64,000 nt of DNA from Deltaproteobacteria bacterium (GTDB taxonomy: Bacteria; Myxococcota_A; Polyangia; Haliangiales; Haliangiaceae), in contig JAHDIH010000005.1 of the NCBI GenBank assembly GCA_020630875.1, positions 310,001-374,000 of the forward strand, in the 5' to 3' direction. Below the pieces are notes generated by a model. The model searched no databases. It was not told the origin of the DNA and worked only from the letters and a program-made list of their open reading frames with translations. How positions within the stretch are numbered: the stretch's first letter is position 1; every line of letters begins with the position of its first letter. Below are positions 8,883 to 18,312 of the stretch, in pieces. The position numbers were made by a program, and so were the translations under genes.

Positions 8883-9957
8883 CGAATTCTACATGCGCCG
8901 TTGTTTGGCGCTAGCAGAGAAAGCCCTTGGGAAGGTTTCTCCAAATCCCATGGTGGGTTGCGTTATTGTCAGAGATGGTACCATTGTGGCGGAGGGGTTC
9001 CACACGGCCTACGGGAACCTTCATGCTGAAGCGGAGGCCTTGAAGAGCTGCGGCGATGTAAGCGGCGCCACGATGTATGTGAATCTGGAGCCTTGCGCTC
9101 ACGAAGGCAAGCGGCAAACCACCCCGTGTTCGCCGAAGGTGGTAGCTTCCAATATTAGCCGACTCGTTGTCGGTGCTGAAGATCCCATCGCGTCGCATGC
9201 TGGAGGGATCGCTGCCGCCCGAGCGGCCGGGATTGAAGTAAAGGTTGGGGTACTTCGCGACGAATGCGTAAGGCTAAATAGTGGCTTCTACAACTATGCT
9301 TCCACTAGTAGTCCTTATGTGATTGCCAAAGTAGCATCGTCTGTCGATGGTCGAATTGCTTTGGCTAGCGGTGAATCCAAATGGGTGACGAATGAGTCAA
9401 GCCGCAGACACGCTCGAAAGCTGCGGCAATGGGCCGACGTTCTCATTACTGGAGCTGGGACTGTGGTCGCGGACAATCCAAGGCTGACCAGCAGACTGGG
9501 AGATGCCAAAGATCCGACTGTGGCAATCGTTGATAGCGCTCTTATCACACCATCGGATGCGGCGCTTTTTGATGCAACGCGAGAGGTGATTGTTTTTACG
9601 GTAGATGATGCGAACCCTCATAAACAAAGAACACTTGAAGAGCGTGGGGCAGAAGTGCTTCGGATGGGGGCAGGGAGAGTTGATTTGCAGAAGATGATTG
9701 CAGAGCTTGGTCGGCGAAAAATGACCTGCGCGATGCTAGAGGCGGGGCATCTTTGCGGGCAGTTTCTTTCCAAGAAGCTCGCGCACGAGCTTCATCTCTA
9801 CATTGCCCCCAAAGTACTTGGGCCTAATGGGGTAGGGTGGAGCGCGGACGGTTCTTTGGATGCCTCGTTGACGCTAAAAGAGAGTTGCCACTTCTCTGGC
9901 GATGTGCTGCATAAATATTGGGTGAATGGGACCGCTGCTTGGCGCGACAATACCTAG
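8860..9957 (+). CDS. ribD: Bifunctional riboflavin biosynthesis deaminase/reductase
   Basis: A 365-aa two-domain enzyme catalysing the deamination and reduction steps after GTP cyclohydrolase II. The N-terminal deaminase domain (about 1-145) has the zinc ligands in HAEAEAL and [14 protein letters not shown]. The C-terminal reductase domain (about 150-365) shows [23 protein letters not shown] and a DNPRLT segment. It starts inside nrdR and is the last gene of the operon. Its TAG at 9955-9957 is shared in the palindrome CTAG with the stop of the opposite-strand transporter, so no terminator fits between them. Confidence 0.95.
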   Translation: MTAQKQTDEFYMRRCLALAEKALGKVSPNPMVGCVIVRDGTIVAEGFHTAYGNLHAEAEALKSCGDVSGATMYVNLEPCAHEGKRQTTPCSPKVVASNISRLVVGAEDPIASHAGGIAAARAAGIEVKVGVLRDECVRLNSGFYNYASTSSPYVIAKVASSVDGRIALASGESKWVTNESSRRHARKLRQWADVLITGAGTVVADNPRLTSRLGDAKDPTVAIVDSALITPSDAALFDATREVIVFTVDDANPHKQRTLEERGAEVLRMGAGRVDLQKMIAELGRRKMTCAMLEAGHLCGQFLSKKLAHELHLYIAPKVLGPNGVGWSADGSLDASLTLKESCHFSGDVLHKYWVNGTAAWRDNT

Positions 9958-10847
9958 CGACTTTTAAACGAATGCCAGCTGTGAATGGCGACGCTGAGTC
10001 CTACAATGCAAGCACCAACGATGAAACCGTTGGTCATCATTTTGTTCTCACCAAAGATTAGGATTGCTAGTGCTCCCCCATAGATTGGTTCCAGGTTGAA
10101 CGTGAGGCCTATGGTAAAAGGAGAGAGCGTTGCTAGTGCCCGTAAATTGAGTAGGAACGGTATTGCAGTACAGACGGTAGCTAACACTACAAGCCATAAA
10201 AGATCTTCGGAGCCTTTTGGCATCGTACTCGCCGTAGGGTGAAGCTTTAAGTAGAGCGGAAGGAATAGCAAAAGCAGAGCAGCTCCGATGGCAAACTGGC
10301 ACACCGTTAGTGCGTAAGTGTCTACGCGACTTATGAACGTCTTAGTGTAGATTCCGTACAAAGCAACCAAGAGTGCAGCGAGAATGCCGAGGGTGAATCC
10401 GAAGAAATATCCTGTTGGTAAACTTCCGGCAATCAGTGTCATGCCGACTGCTGCGAGAATTGCTAGGCCTAGTTGGGTGACGTTAGGCCTACTTTTTGTC
10501 CTGAGTGGATCAAGTAGCGCAGTGAAGAATGCTGAGGTGGCAATGCAGGCTACGGCTACGCTGGCATTCGAGAATTTTATTGATTCGTAGAAGGCGACCC
10601 AATGACTGGTGATCAAAAACGAGCTGGTTAGAAGCTTACGCCAATCAGACCGAAATAGTTCGGCTATGACACTGAGTCTGGGACGAAAAAGAAGCAATAC
10701 GGCACTCGCCAAAGTGAGCCTACAAAGAACTACACCATAGCCAGAGGTCGAAATTGCTTTGCCGAGCACTGCGGTTGCGGAAAACAATAAGACGGCCAGG
10801 TGAAGATCCAGCTGCGCTCTGCGTACTTCGGCCACGTAGCGAAGCAT
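9954..10847 (-). CDS. EamA/DMT-family membrane transporter
   Basis: A 297-aa integral membrane protein with about ten hydrophobic helices in two homologous halves, typical of the drug/metabolite transporter (EamA) family; the second half contains LSPFTIGLTFNLEPIYG followed by IFGE, the characteristic late-family motif. Substrate cannot be predicted; relatives export amino acids or other metabolites. It is transcribed divergently from the trp operon with an 84-base gap and convergently with ribD. An export role for a tryptophan-pathway product is conceivable from position only. Confidence 0.85.
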   Translation of the reverse strand: MLRYVAEVRRAQLDLHLAVLLFSATAVLGKAISTSGYGVVLCRLTLASAVLLLFRPRLSVIAELFRSDWRKLLTSSFLITSHWVAFYESIKFSNASVAVACIATSAFFTALLDPLRTKSRPNVTQLGLAILAAVGMTLIAGSLPTGYFFGFTLGILAALLVALYGIYTKTFISRVDTYALTVCQFAIGAALLLLFLPLYLKLHPTASTMPKGSEDLLWLVVLATVCTAIPFLLNLRALATLSPFTIGLTFNLEPIYGGALAILIFGENKMMTNGFIVGACIVGLSVAIHSWHSFKSR

Positions 10848-10931
10848 ACGCTACAATAGGCGGTTACGTGCATCCCTTTGCAAAAATGTACTCAACAGCA
10901 AGAAATGATGACGTCAGTGCTCTACAATACA

Positions 10932-11513
10932 ATGGTGTTGCTCGTAATCGATAACTACGACTCATTCACCTACAACCTTGTGCAATACCTTGGAGAGCTG
11001 GGGGCCGAAGTCGTCGTAAAAAGAAATGATGCCTTGGACATCTCAAGAATTCGAGAGCTCGCGCCTAAGCAAATCGTAATCTCACCAGGGCCATGCACGC
11101 CCAATGAAGCTGGTATTTCACTAGAGGTGGTGAAGTCGCTTGGTGGCAGTGTACCTATTTTAGGCGTATGTTTGGGACATCAATCTATTGCGCAAGTGCA
11201 TGGTGGAACCATTGTACGCGCGCCGGTCTTGATGCACGGCAAAACTTCTAAGATTTTCCATGATGAAGAAGGTTTGTTTGCAGGTCTGCCGAACCCATTT
11301 GTTGCCACGCGCTACCACTCTTTGGTTTTAGAAACGTCGGTCCCTGGCATATCAGTTACTGCCAAGACGTGGGAGGAAGACATCATGGCGCTTCGAATTG
11401 ATCGGCCTTTTCATGGCAGTGCACCTTTGGTGGGGGTCCAATTTCATCCCGAGTCGATAATGACGACTCATGGAAAGCCGTTGCTTAAGAACTTTTTGGA
11501 GATGAGTTTGTGA
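10932..11513 (+). CDS. trpG: Anthranilate synthase component II (glutamine amidotransferase)
   Basis: A 193-aa class I glutamine amidotransferase that supplies ammonia to anthranilate synthase (or to aminodeoxychorismate synthase as PabA). The nucleophile Cys is in GVCLGHQ (about residue 80), the oxyanion segment SPGPCTP is present, and the catalytic His and Glu are in QFHPESI. ATG 10932 gives the normal N-terminus MVLLVIDNYDSF; an earlier in-frame start adds 18 unconserved residues. The partner trpE is not adjacent. It heads the trp operon and overlaps trpD by four bases (GTGA). Confidence 0.93.
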   Translation: MVLLVIDNYDSFTYNLVQYLGELGAEVVVKRNDALDISRIRELAPKQIVISPGPCTPNEAGISLEVVKSLGGSVPILGVCLGHQSIAQVHGGTIVRAPVLMHGKTSKIFHDEEGLFAGLPNPFVATRYHSLVLETSVPGISVTAKTWEEDIMALRIDRPFHGSAPLVGVQFHPESIMTTHGKPLLKNFLEMSL

Positions 11514-12526
11514 AAGCAATCTTGGAAGACATTTTTGCCGGGATAAGGCATCCACCAGACTATTGGAGGGACGTCTTCAGTCGGATTATGAAGGGAGAGT
11601 ACTCTGACATTCAAATAGCGGGACTTCTTGTCGGCATGCGAGGACGTGGTGTGTCTTCGCAAGAAATTGTCGGAGCCGCGCAAGCCATGCGCGCAGCTTG
11701 CCATAAGGTGCCCTATTTGAAAGAATATCCTAACGCGGTAGACACTTGCGGTACGGGTGGCGATGGTCTCAGTACGATTAATATATCGACCATGTCAGCA
11801 ATAGTAGCAGCAGGGGCAGGTGCTAAAGTCATAAAGCACGGAAATCGGGCAATTTCTTCGAAAAGCGGTTCCGCTGATGTGCTAGGCGAACTTGGGATCA
11901 ATACTAGTGCAAGTGATCAACAGCATCAGGCTTCGCTAAAAAACGCGGGAATAAGTTTTCTTTTTGCTCCAGATCATCATCCTGCCACCAAATTCGCCTC
12001 GCCTGCCCGTCGCGAATTAGGGGTTCGTTCGATTTTTAATTTGCTGGGCCCTCTTACCAACCCAGCTGGGGTTACAAGGCAAGTCATTGGGGTCTTTTCT
12101 GAGAAGTGGTGCGAACCAGTAGCTCATGCTTTGAAAGAACTAGGCTCTGAGCATGTGCTGGTTGTTCATGGGCATGGGGGAATCGATGAGTTCGCAGTCC
12201 GTGGGGAAACCTTTGTCGCCGAGCTCAAAGAAGGGGTGGTTTCAACCCACAAAGTTTCTCCGCAGACGTTTCATCTTAGCCCGCAAGATCCACGCGAGCT
12301 TGCCGGAGGCAGCCCCAAAGAAAATGCAGCGCAGTGTTTGTCGACGTTGTCGGGGCAAGGTACTCCCGCAGCACGATGCGTAGCGGCAATGACTGCTGGG
12401 GCGGCCCTCGTTGTCTCCGGACTGGCAAGTAGTTACGACGACGGTGCCGCGATGGCGCTCGAGGCAATAGACTGTGGTGCCGCACTTGAAAGTTTGAACC
12501 AATGGAAGGTAAGCGGGTTTGCATAG
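11510..12526 (+). CDS. trpD: Anthranilate phosphoribosyltransferase
   Basis: A 338-aa enzyme that joins anthranilate and PRPP. The PRPP-binding CGTGGDG (as DTCGTGGDGLSTINIST), the KHGNRAISSKSGSADVLGELG block and the ARRELGVRSIFNLLGPLTNP segment are all conserved. The GTG start overlaps the trpG stop in GTGA, consistent with coupled translation. The 3' end overlaps the TTG start of trpC. Confidence 0.96.
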   Translation: MKAILEDIFAGIRHPPDYWRDVFSRIMKGEYSDIQIAGLLVGMRGRGVSSQEIVGAAQAMRAACHKVPYLKEYPNAVDTCGTGGDGLSTINISTMSAIVAAGAGAKVIKHGNRAISSKSGSADVLGELGINTSASDQQHQASLKNAGISFLFAPDHHPATKFASPARRELGVRSIFNLLGPLTNPAGVTRQVIGVFSEKWCEPVAHALKELGSEHVLVVHGHGGIDEFAVRGETFVAELKEGVVSTHKVSPQTFHLSPQDPRELAGGSPKENAAQCLSTLSGQGTPAARCVAAMTAGAALVVSGLASSYDDGAAMALEAIDCGAALESLNQWKVSGFA

Positions 12527-13301
12527 TTTGCTGCGCGAGATTGTCGCTGCTTCCAAAGAGCTTTCGAAGCTACGTCAAGCATCTGTAAGTCGAAACGAAC
12601 TGCTAGCAATCGGCAAAGGTAGGGATGGGGCGCGTAGTCTAAAAGACGCGCTGCTTACCCAGGGGATTTCGATTATCGCGGAGTTCAAAAGAGCGGCGCC
12701 TTCGACAGGCGACATTGATTTGAACGCGACTGCCGCGGAGGTCGCAGCGGCGTATGAGGAAGGCGGGGCCTCTGCGATGTCCGTGCTAACTGAGCCGACT
12801 TACTTTAAGGGCAACGTCGAGTATTTACGAGAAGCTCGAAACGCTTGCCAAATGCCCATTCTTCGCAAAGACTTTATCACAGAACGGTATCAAGTTACTG
12901 AAGCCTGGGCCTACGGCGCCGACGCGATTCTTCTGATTGCTGCCGCGCTTACGGACGACGACGTCAAGGTTTTGGTTGGTGAGGCGCAATCTTTAGGACT
13001 GGAAGTGCTATTCGAAGTACACGATGAACAAGAGGCCCTGCGAGCCAATCAACTAGGACTCGAAATTGTTGGCGTCAATCAACGCGATCTAAACGACTTC
13101 ACGATTAACTACCAGCTTGCTGGCGCGCTGGCAAAGTTTTTGGAGGCCGAAGTGGTAGTCGCTGAGTCGGGTATTCGAAACGCCAGTGACATCAGCCAAC
13201 TTCGAGGGGGAGATGTCAACGCTGCATTGGTCGGGAGTTCCCTTATGAAATCTAAGGATAAGACTTCGAGTGTGAAACGTTTGGTTGAGGCTGGAACGTG
13301 A
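12519..13301 (+). CDS. trpC: Indole-3-glycerol-phosphate synthase
   Basis: A 260-aa TIM-barrel enzyme converting CdRP to indoleglycerol phosphate. The N-terminal substrate motif is IIAEFKRAAPSTG, a mild variant of IAEIKRASPS; LRKDFITERYQV, LLIAAAL, GVNQRDL and VAESGIRNASD follow in the expected order. The start is TTG at 12519 (or TTG 12528); no ATG or GTG stands in the right place. It overlaps trpD by eight bases and trpF by four. Confidence 0.95.
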   Translation: MHSLLREIVAASKELSKLRQASVSRNELLAIGKGRDGARSLKDALLTQGISIIAEFKRAAPSTGDIDLNATAAEVAAAYEEGGASAMSVLTEPTYFKGNVEYLREARNACQMPILRKDFITERYQVTEAWAYGADAILLIAAALTDDDVKVLVGEAQSLGLEVLFEVHDEQEALRANQLGLEIVGVNQRDLNDFTINYQLAGALAKFLEAEVVVAESGIRNASDISQLRGGDVNAALVGSSLMKSKDKTSSVKRLVEAGT

Positions 13302-13897
13302 TCGTCAAAGTTTGCGGGTTTACAAGCGCGGAGAACACCATGCGCTGCGGTCGGCATATTGATTGGGTAGGTATCAACTTTTGGCCAGGCAGTAAGCGTT
13401 TCGTGAAAGACGTTTCTCTTGCTAAAGAAGTCGCGGCTGCGGCCAAAGAATCAGGTGTCAAAGAAGTCGTTGGTCTTTTCGTCAACCAACCGCTCAGTTG
13501 GATTCAAGAGATTTCTTCCGAGGTGGGGCTTTCCTTAGTGCAGTTGCATGGAGGGGAGTCAAAGTCGTTTGCCTCTAACGTAGAGTTGCCGGTAGTTCAG
13601 GCCGTTGTGGTCCAGCAAGCCAATGAGTACTTTGGTGACTACTTGTTGGTTGATGCACCGCAGGAGAATCATGGTGGAGCTGGACTTGCTTGGCAATGGA
13701 GCAAAGCAGAGTCTGTTAGTAGGATGCATCCGCGTGTTTTACTCGCCGGAGGTTTAACCTCAGAGAACGTCTCGGTTGCCGTTTCGCAGAGCCGCGCTTG
13801 GGGCGTTGATGTGGCTTCTGGAGTAGAAGAATCTCCAGGGATTAAGTCTGAATCGAAAGTGGCGGCCTTTGCAGCTGCAGCGAAAGGAATAGCATGA
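13298..13897 (+). CDS. trpF: Phosphoribosylanthranilate isomerase
   Basis: A 199-aa TIM-barrel isomerase acting between trpD and trpC. The N-terminal [12 protein letters not shown] carries the catalytic Cys, [12 protein letters not shown] and VQLHGGES are typical, and the catalytic Asp/phosphate-binding regions are in LLVDAPQ and [11 protein letters not shown] and [15 protein letters not shown]. The GTG start overlaps the trpC stop. The gene is separate from trpC, unlike the fused form of enterobacteria. Confidence 0.94.
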   Translation: MIVKVCGFTSAENTMRCGRHIDWVGINFWPGSKRFVKDVSLAKEVAAAAKESGVKEVVGLFVNQPLSWIQEISSEVGLSLVQLHGGESKSFASNVELPVVQAVVVQQANEYFGDYLLVDAPQENHGGAGLAWQWSKAESVSRMHPRVLLAGGLTSENVSVAVSQSRAWGVDVASGVEESPGIKSESKVAAFAAAAKGIA

Positions 13898-15060
13898 GTA
13901 AGTATGGTCAGTTTGGCGGTCAGTACGTCGCGGAAACGTTGATGCCCGCTTTAGTGGAGCTAGAAGCAGGGTTTGATAAGTTGCAGGGCGATACTGTTTT
14001 TTGGAACGAGTTAAATGACTTGTTGCGCGACTATGTTGGCCGGGCGACGCCTCTTACCCATGCTAAGAAAATTTCGAAAGAACTGGGCAGGGCCGTCTAC
14101 CTTAAACGAGAAGATCTAAATCACACGGGGGCTCACAAAATTAACAACTGCCTCGGACAAGCATTGCTTGCGATGAGGTTAGGCAAAACGAGGATTATCG
14201 CGGAGACCGGGGCTGGCCAGCATGGCGTTGCTACGGCGACGGCTTGCGCGCTGTTTGGTCTTGAGTGCGTGATCTACATGGGGGCGAAAGATGTTGAAAG
14301 GCAACGTCTAAACGTCATGCGTATGCGTATGCTAGGCGCGAAAGTGCATCCTGTGGAGTCAGGTAGCGCTACGCTTAAGGATGCTATGAATGATGCCATG
14401 AGAGAGTGGGTGGCGACGGTTTCCACTACACACTACATGGTTGGTTCGGTTGCTGGTCCGCATCCGTTCCCCAAAATTGTAAGGGCATTTCAAGCAGTAA
14501 TCGGCGACGAAACGAAGTCGCAGTTACAGGTCCTTCCTGCTGCAGTGGTGGCTTGCGTTGGTGGCGGCTCTAATGCCGCCGGCATCTTTTCTGCATTTGT
14601 TCAGGACGAATCCGTTGCGCTCTATGGCGTAGAAGCTGCAGGGACCGATCTTCATGGCGAAGGTACTCATGCGGCGAGTATTCTACGAGGAAAAGTCGGT
14701 GTGCTCCACGGCAGTAAGACCATGCTGCTTACGGACGTTGATGGCATGATTCATGAGGCGCACTCTATAAGCGCGGGGTTAGATTATCCTGGGGTGGGAC
14801 CGGAGCATGCGTTTTGGCATCACTCCGGGCGAGTTAAGTACCTTGCGCGTACCGATGATGAGGCGTTAGAGGCGATGCAATGGCTTGCTAAGAAGGAAGG
14901 CATTATCTGCGCGCTTGAAACGTCGCATGCGGTAGCGGCATTGCGAGAAGTAGCAACTGATTTTTCTGGGAATGGAGACGAACGGCCTATTGTGCTTTGT
15001 TTGTCTGGCCGGGGCGACAAAGACATGCCAACCGTAGCTGGCAGAATAGGGGGACTATAG
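13894..15060 (+). CDS. trpB: Tryptophan synthase beta chain
   Basis: A 388-aa PLP enzyme of the TrpB1 class that joins indole and serine. The PLP lysine is in [11 protein letters not shown], the phosphate-binding loop in VGGGSNAAG, and the N-terminal [16 protein letters not shown] and [20 protein letters not shown] regions are typical of alpha-partnered TrpB. It overlaps trpF by four bases and abuts trpA. Confidence 0.97.
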   Translation: MSKYGQFGGQYVAETLMPALVELEAGFDKLQGDTVFWNELNDLLRDYVGRATPLTHAKKISKELGRAVYLKREDLNHTGAHKINNCLGQALLAMRLGKTRIIAETGAGQHGVATATACALFGLECVIYMGAKDVERQRLNVMRMRMLGAKVHPVESGSATLKDAMNDAMREWVATVSTTHYMVGSVAGPHPFPKIVRAFQAVIGDETKSQLQVLPAAVVACVGGGSNAAGIFSAFVQDESVALYGVEAAGTDLHGEGTHAASILRGKVGVLHGSKTMLLTDVDGMIHEAHSISAGLDYPGVGPEHAFWHHSGRVKYLARTDDEALEAMQWLAKKEGIICALETSHAVAALREVATDFSGNGDERPIVLCLSGRGDKDMPTVAGRIGGL

Positions 15061-15849
15061 ATGTCTCTTATAAGAAAACGATTTGAAGACGCGCGAAAAG
15101 AAGGGCGTGCGGCGTTGGTTTTGTACGTGACCGCAGGATACCCCTCGATTGAAGCGACGGTTGACATCCTGCTGGCGTGCGAGCGAGCAGGTGGGGATGT
15201 GGTGGAGCTTGGGATTCCGTTTAGTGATCCGACCGCGGATGGTCCAACGATTCAACGCGCAATGGAATCCGCATTAGCAGATGGCGTGAACTTGCAAGCA
15301 ACCATAGAGGTAGTAAAGGTCGCCCGAAGCCGAGGGCTGTCTATTCCAGTTGTCTTGTTTGGGTACTTCAATCCGATCTTGCAATTTGGCGTCGACAACT
15401 TTTTCAATGCTGCTGCAGCAAGCGGCGTTAACGGTCTGCTGCTTGTGGACTTGCCAGCAGAAGAGCGACAAGAAGTAGCGCCAGCTGCGTTGGCTGCTGG
15501 CATTGATTTAGTTCCCTTGTTTGCCCCCACCTCCAAAGACAGAGTGCATTTGCTCACAGGTGACAATTGGGGATTTGTCTACTGTATTGCAAGAACAGGT
15601 ATCACTGGCGGAGGCAAGGGTGATCAAGCTTTAGATGCCTCCATGTTAGATGAAATCAAAAAAGTCACCGGGGCGCCTATTGCTATCGGCTTTGGGGTGA
15701 AAAATGCCGACGATGTGGCGCGCTATGCAAAAGTTGCCGACGGTGTAGTCGTGGGATCCGCGTTGATTAAGGCAATTGAGGCCGCAGAGGATCCAGCGCA
15801 AGCAACTGAGTTGTTTGTGTCTCGGTTAACAAAAGGTTTGAAGAAATAA
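15061..15849 (+). CDS. trpA: Tryptophan synthase alpha chain
   Basis: A 262-aa TIM barrel that cleaves indoleglycerol phosphate and passes indole to TrpB. The catalytic Glu and Asp are in VELGIPFSDPTADGPTIQRA, followed by GYFNPILQFG, GLLLVDLPAEE, CIARTGITGG and the phosphate site IAIGFGVKNADDV. It begins one base after the trpB stop and ends overlapping the start of the small zinc-ribbon gene by one base, so all seven genes appear to be one message. Confidence 0.96.
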   Translation: MSLIRKRFEDARKEGRAALVLYVTAGYPSIEATVDILLACERAGGDVVELGIPFSDPTADGPTIQRAMESALADGVNLQATIEVVKVARSRGLSIPVVLFGYFNPILQFGVDNFFNAAAASGVNGLLLVDLPAEERQEVAPAALAAGIDLVPLFAPTSKDRVHLLTGDNWGFVYCIARTGITGGGKGDQALDASMLDEIKKVTGAPIAIGFGVKNADDVARYAKVADGVVVGSALIKAIEAAEDPAQATELFVSRLTKGLKK

Positions 15850-16178
15850 TGTACCGAGCGCAAAATCTTGAGTGCCCGAGGTGTCGTGAAGTGATGACCC
15901 CGTTCAACAATATTATCAATAAACGACTAATCAAGTGCGGGGCTTGCGGCGGGAACTGGACCACCCTTGCGGAGTTCAAAGATTTACTACACGAAATGTC
16001 TCCCGAATATGAGTTGGTGTTATCCACTGCCGTCTCGGGCCATGGCGAGCTGAAATGTCCGGAGTGTCAGGTCGCGATGGTTCGTATCTTGGTCGATGGG
16101 TTGGAGCTTGACCAATGCTGGGATCACGGGGTTTGGTTTGACTTCGAAGAGCTGCAGCAGGCCTTGCGTTTGGTGTAA
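15849..16178 (+). CDS. Small protein with zf-TFIIB-like zinc ribbons
   Basis: A 109-aa protein with two related halves. The first half has CPRC and CGACGGNW; the second has CPEC, a CWDHGVWFDFEEL segment and one more cysteine. This is the pattern of the zf-TFIIB (PF13453-like) family, whose members end in a Gly-x-W-hydrophobic-acidic helix. The function of these proteins is not established. It overlaps the trpA stop by one base and is followed by a terminator, so it is the last gene of the trp operon here. Confidence 0.75.
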   Translation: MYRAQNLECPRCREVMTPFNNIINKRLIKCGACGGNWTTLAEFKDLLHEMSPEYELVLSTAVSGHGELKCPECQVAMVRILVDGLELDQCWDHGVWFDFEELQQALRLV

Positions 16179-16184
16179 TAAAAA

Positions 16185-16214
16185 AAAGAGCGCCCCTAGA
16201 TTGGGACACTCTTT
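16185..16214. terminator. Bidirectional terminator hairpin after the trp operon
   Basis: AAAGAG-N-G-N-CCC pairs with GGG-N-C-N-CTCTTT around a short loop, with an A tract on the left and Ts on the right, so it can work on both strands. It lies between two convergent genes, the zinc-ribbon gene ending at 16178 and the membrane-protein gene ending at 16235. Confidence 0.65.
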
Positions 16215-16234
16215 CGTTGGTATTCGGCAATCTG

Positions 16235-17053
16235 TTAAAGAGACTTCGCTTGCGTCATTCCTTCTAGCGTTTCTCCGCGTGCAAGACGAAGTTGGAAGTA
16301 AGTCGTTGCCGAGAACACTGCTAAGAGTAGGTAGTGTAGTACCATAAGAACCATTACACTGATGGAACCAAACTTGATCATGCCCGCGGAAGTTGCACCC
16401 TCCATCATTTTCGCAAAGATGAGAATCATTACCGCCAATACAATTCCCTCAAGAAAAATGGTTCCGAAGGTTGCGAGTCTCGCGCCCTTCATGAGTTGAA
16501 GACTTCTTTTGAGTGCATCTATCGGATTAAGATTTTCTACTACTAGCGCTGCGCCAGAAACGAAAAGCGACATAAATATTGTGAATAAGACAACGTACAT
16601 TAGAATCGCTAATAGAAGTATCACAAGGCTCGAGTTCCCTATGACTAGTATCCCAAAATAAAATGGGATCATCGCAGCGATGAAAATTACCACTGTTAGT
16701 AACCCTAACAAGAACATCATCGGCGTTGCTTTGAGGCCCACTTTGCAACACTCTACAAACGATGCAGAGCGTCCTTGATAGTGCTGACGAACCCCATGGA
16801 TTACTCCGCCGATGCAGATCATCCCTAAGAGTGACGTGAGGAGATTCGCAATCAAGTAAGTTGTTTGCGTTGTTTCCAGGTTGCTGCCTCGAAACCCTTG
16901 AAATCCATCAAAAACGGTAGCCGCCCATATTCCCAGCGGAAGGAACACAATAAGTGCTAGAAGCGCAAAAGCACCGATATTACTGGTAAGGATGCGAAAC
17001 GAGCGTTTCATGGCATCCAGCGCCGAGAAGTGAAAATTATCCATGGGGAGCAC
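16235..17053 (-). CDS. Integral membrane protein of unknown function
   Basis: A 272-aa protein with about six hydrophobic segments and a repeated helical element: ALDAMKRSFRILTSNIGAFA near the N-terminus and NPIDALKRSLQLMKGARL later. That repeat is typical of DUF975/YciC-like and GPDPase-membrane-domain-like proteins, none with a firm function. The start is GTG 17053 or ATG 17044; the second gives MDNFHF. It is divergent from the inositol-lipid genes with an inverted repeat between them, so a role in envelope lipids is possible by position only. Confidence 0.65.
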   Translation of the reverse strand: MLPMDNFHFSALDAMKRSFRILTSNIGAFALLALIVFLPLGIWAATVFDGFQGFRGSNLETTQTTYLIANLLTSLLGMICIGGVIHGVRQHYQGRSASFVECCKVGLKATPMMFLLGLLTVVIFIAAMIPFYFGILVIGNSSLVILLLAILMYVVLFTIFMSLFVSGAALVVENLNPIDALKRSLQLMKGARLATFGTIFLEGIVLAVMILIFAKMMEGATSAGMIKFGSISVMVLMVLHYLLLAVFSATTYFQLRLARGETLEGMTQAKSL

Positions 17054-17090
17054 TTAGCATAGAAAAATGAGGGCGCCACTGGAAAAAGTA

Positions 17091-17113
17091 CGACCAATTG
17101 CATCATTTGGTCG
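17091..17113. promoter_or_regulatory. Operator-like inverted repeat in a divergent promoter region
   Basis: CGACCAA (17091-17097) and TTGGTCG (17107-17113) form perfect 7-base arms separated by nine bases, a spacing suited to a dimeric regulator. A partial third half-site, GGGTCG, follows at 17118-17123. It sits between the divergent membrane-protein gene and the CDP-alcohol phosphotransferase gene. No regulator gene is adjacent. Confidence 0.45.
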
Positions 17114-17208
17114 ATTTGGGTCGTAGCGGATCGTGCGTTCCGCACCAATGAATAAGGTTTTTGAAGTTTTAATTGATCACTTTTGGGGAGTATGACAGCG
17201 TCGCCGCA

Positions 17209-18312
17209 ATGGCGAAAACAGCAGTAGTATTGTGCGATTCGCGGGAATACCTGTCATCGAACGTACTTGGCCTTTCCATCTGGCAGCGGCTTCACTTGGC
17301 CATGATGCATAGCGGCATCGAACAAGTCGTTTATGTGGGGGGGGCGGTGCTGCCTGCGCAAAAATGGTTACCGACTGTTAGTTTGGAGTCACTTAGTCCT
17401 GACACCCGGTGTTGGGTGGTGGCTGCGAACACGGTGGTGAACACAAAAGCTTTTCGTGAGGTTGATGAGCGTTTGCCAGTCAAGTTCATGACCGCGGCGG
17501 AGGTCGCCGCCAGCAAGTCAAAGATTGATATGCCCTCTGGAGGGCGCTTCGGCGAGAAGTTGGCGCAGCTGGTGACTGACAAAAGCTCTATCTCTACAGC
17601 TGCCAAGTTACTAAAACAAGATTTGCGTAAACCGATTGACGGTCTTGTGTCCAAACATCTCAATCGTCATCTTAGCATTGCCACCACGACGTTGTTGGTA
17701 AAGACAAAAATTAGGCCCAACACCTTTACAGTATTATTTACTTTTATTGGCATAGCAGGGGCGGTTTGCGCAGCATTCGGACAACCCTGGTGGATGTTGC
17801 TGCTTGCCGGGTTATTCTTTCAGGCTCAATCCGTACTTGATGGCTGCGATGGTGAAATCGCTCGTTTGACGTATCAGTTCTCTCCTATCGGGCAGTGGTT
17901 GGATTCCATCGGCGACGACATCACCAATTACGCCTTTTGCTTTGGCCTCGCTGTAGGAATAGCTCGGGGGCAGGCCACACAAGACTATATTGTCTACGGA
18001 TCCGCGGTGCTGCTTTTGCAAGTATTGGTTTCTGGCCTACTGTATCGACGGATGTTGAAGCTTGGTACTGGGGACCTTCTTGCCATACCTGACGTGGTTT
18101 CGTCCAACCCAAGTGGTCTCGTTGGCGAGCTCGTGTATTGGTTACGTATCATAATGAAGCGAGATTTCTTTGTGTTTGTCATCGCTATCATGACCGCAGT
18201 GGGAGCTCCTGAGCTTGCCTTTTGGTCTTTCTCTGGGGGGACGGTACTTATGGCAATTGGTGTATTCATGAACGAATTCAAATTAGGCCAGCTTGAGCGA
18301 AATCTTGTATGA
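17209..18312 (+). CDS. CDP-alcohol phosphotransferase-family membrane enzyme with N-terminal NTase-like domain
   Basis: A 367-aa protein. The C-terminal half (about 160-367) is a CDP-alcohol phosphatidyltransferase domain: the signature D-G-x2-D-G-x-x-A-R-x8-G-x3-D-x3-D is complete in DGCDGEIARL followed by GQWLDSIGDD, within about six membrane helices. The N-terminal 110 residues (AVVLCDSREY, IWQRLHLAMMHSGIEQVVYVG) resemble a sugar-nucleotide transferase fold but lack the GxGxR loop. The architecture recalls the bifunctional inositol-phosphate cytidylyltransferase/phosphotransferase of thermophiles, with the NTase half degenerate. ATG 17209 is chosen; TTG 17173 is an alternative. It overlaps the glycosyltransferase gene by four bases. 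Confidence 0.82.
   Translation: MAKTAVVLCDSREYLSSNVLGLSIWQRLHLAMMHSGIEQVVYVGGAVLPAQKWLPTVSLESLSPDTRCWVVAANTVVNTKAFREVDERLPVKFMTAAEVAASKSKIDMPSGGRFGEKLAQLVTDKSSISTAAKLLKQDLRKPIDGLVSKHLNRHLSIATTTLLVKTKIRPNTFTVLFTFIGIAGAVCAAFGQPWWMLLLAGLFFQAQSVLDGCDGEIARLTYQFSPIGQWLDSIGDDITNYAFCFGLAVGIARGQATQDYIVYGSAVLLLQVLVSGLLYRRMLKLGTGDLLAIPDVVSSNPSGLVGELVYWLRIIMKRDFFVFVIAIMTAVGAPELAFWSFSGGTVLMAIGVFMNEFKLGQLERNLV

Noticed and set aside
10923..10934. TACAAT box just before trpG
   Set aside because: It would place transcription inside the gene, and no -35 box is found 16-18 bases upstream.
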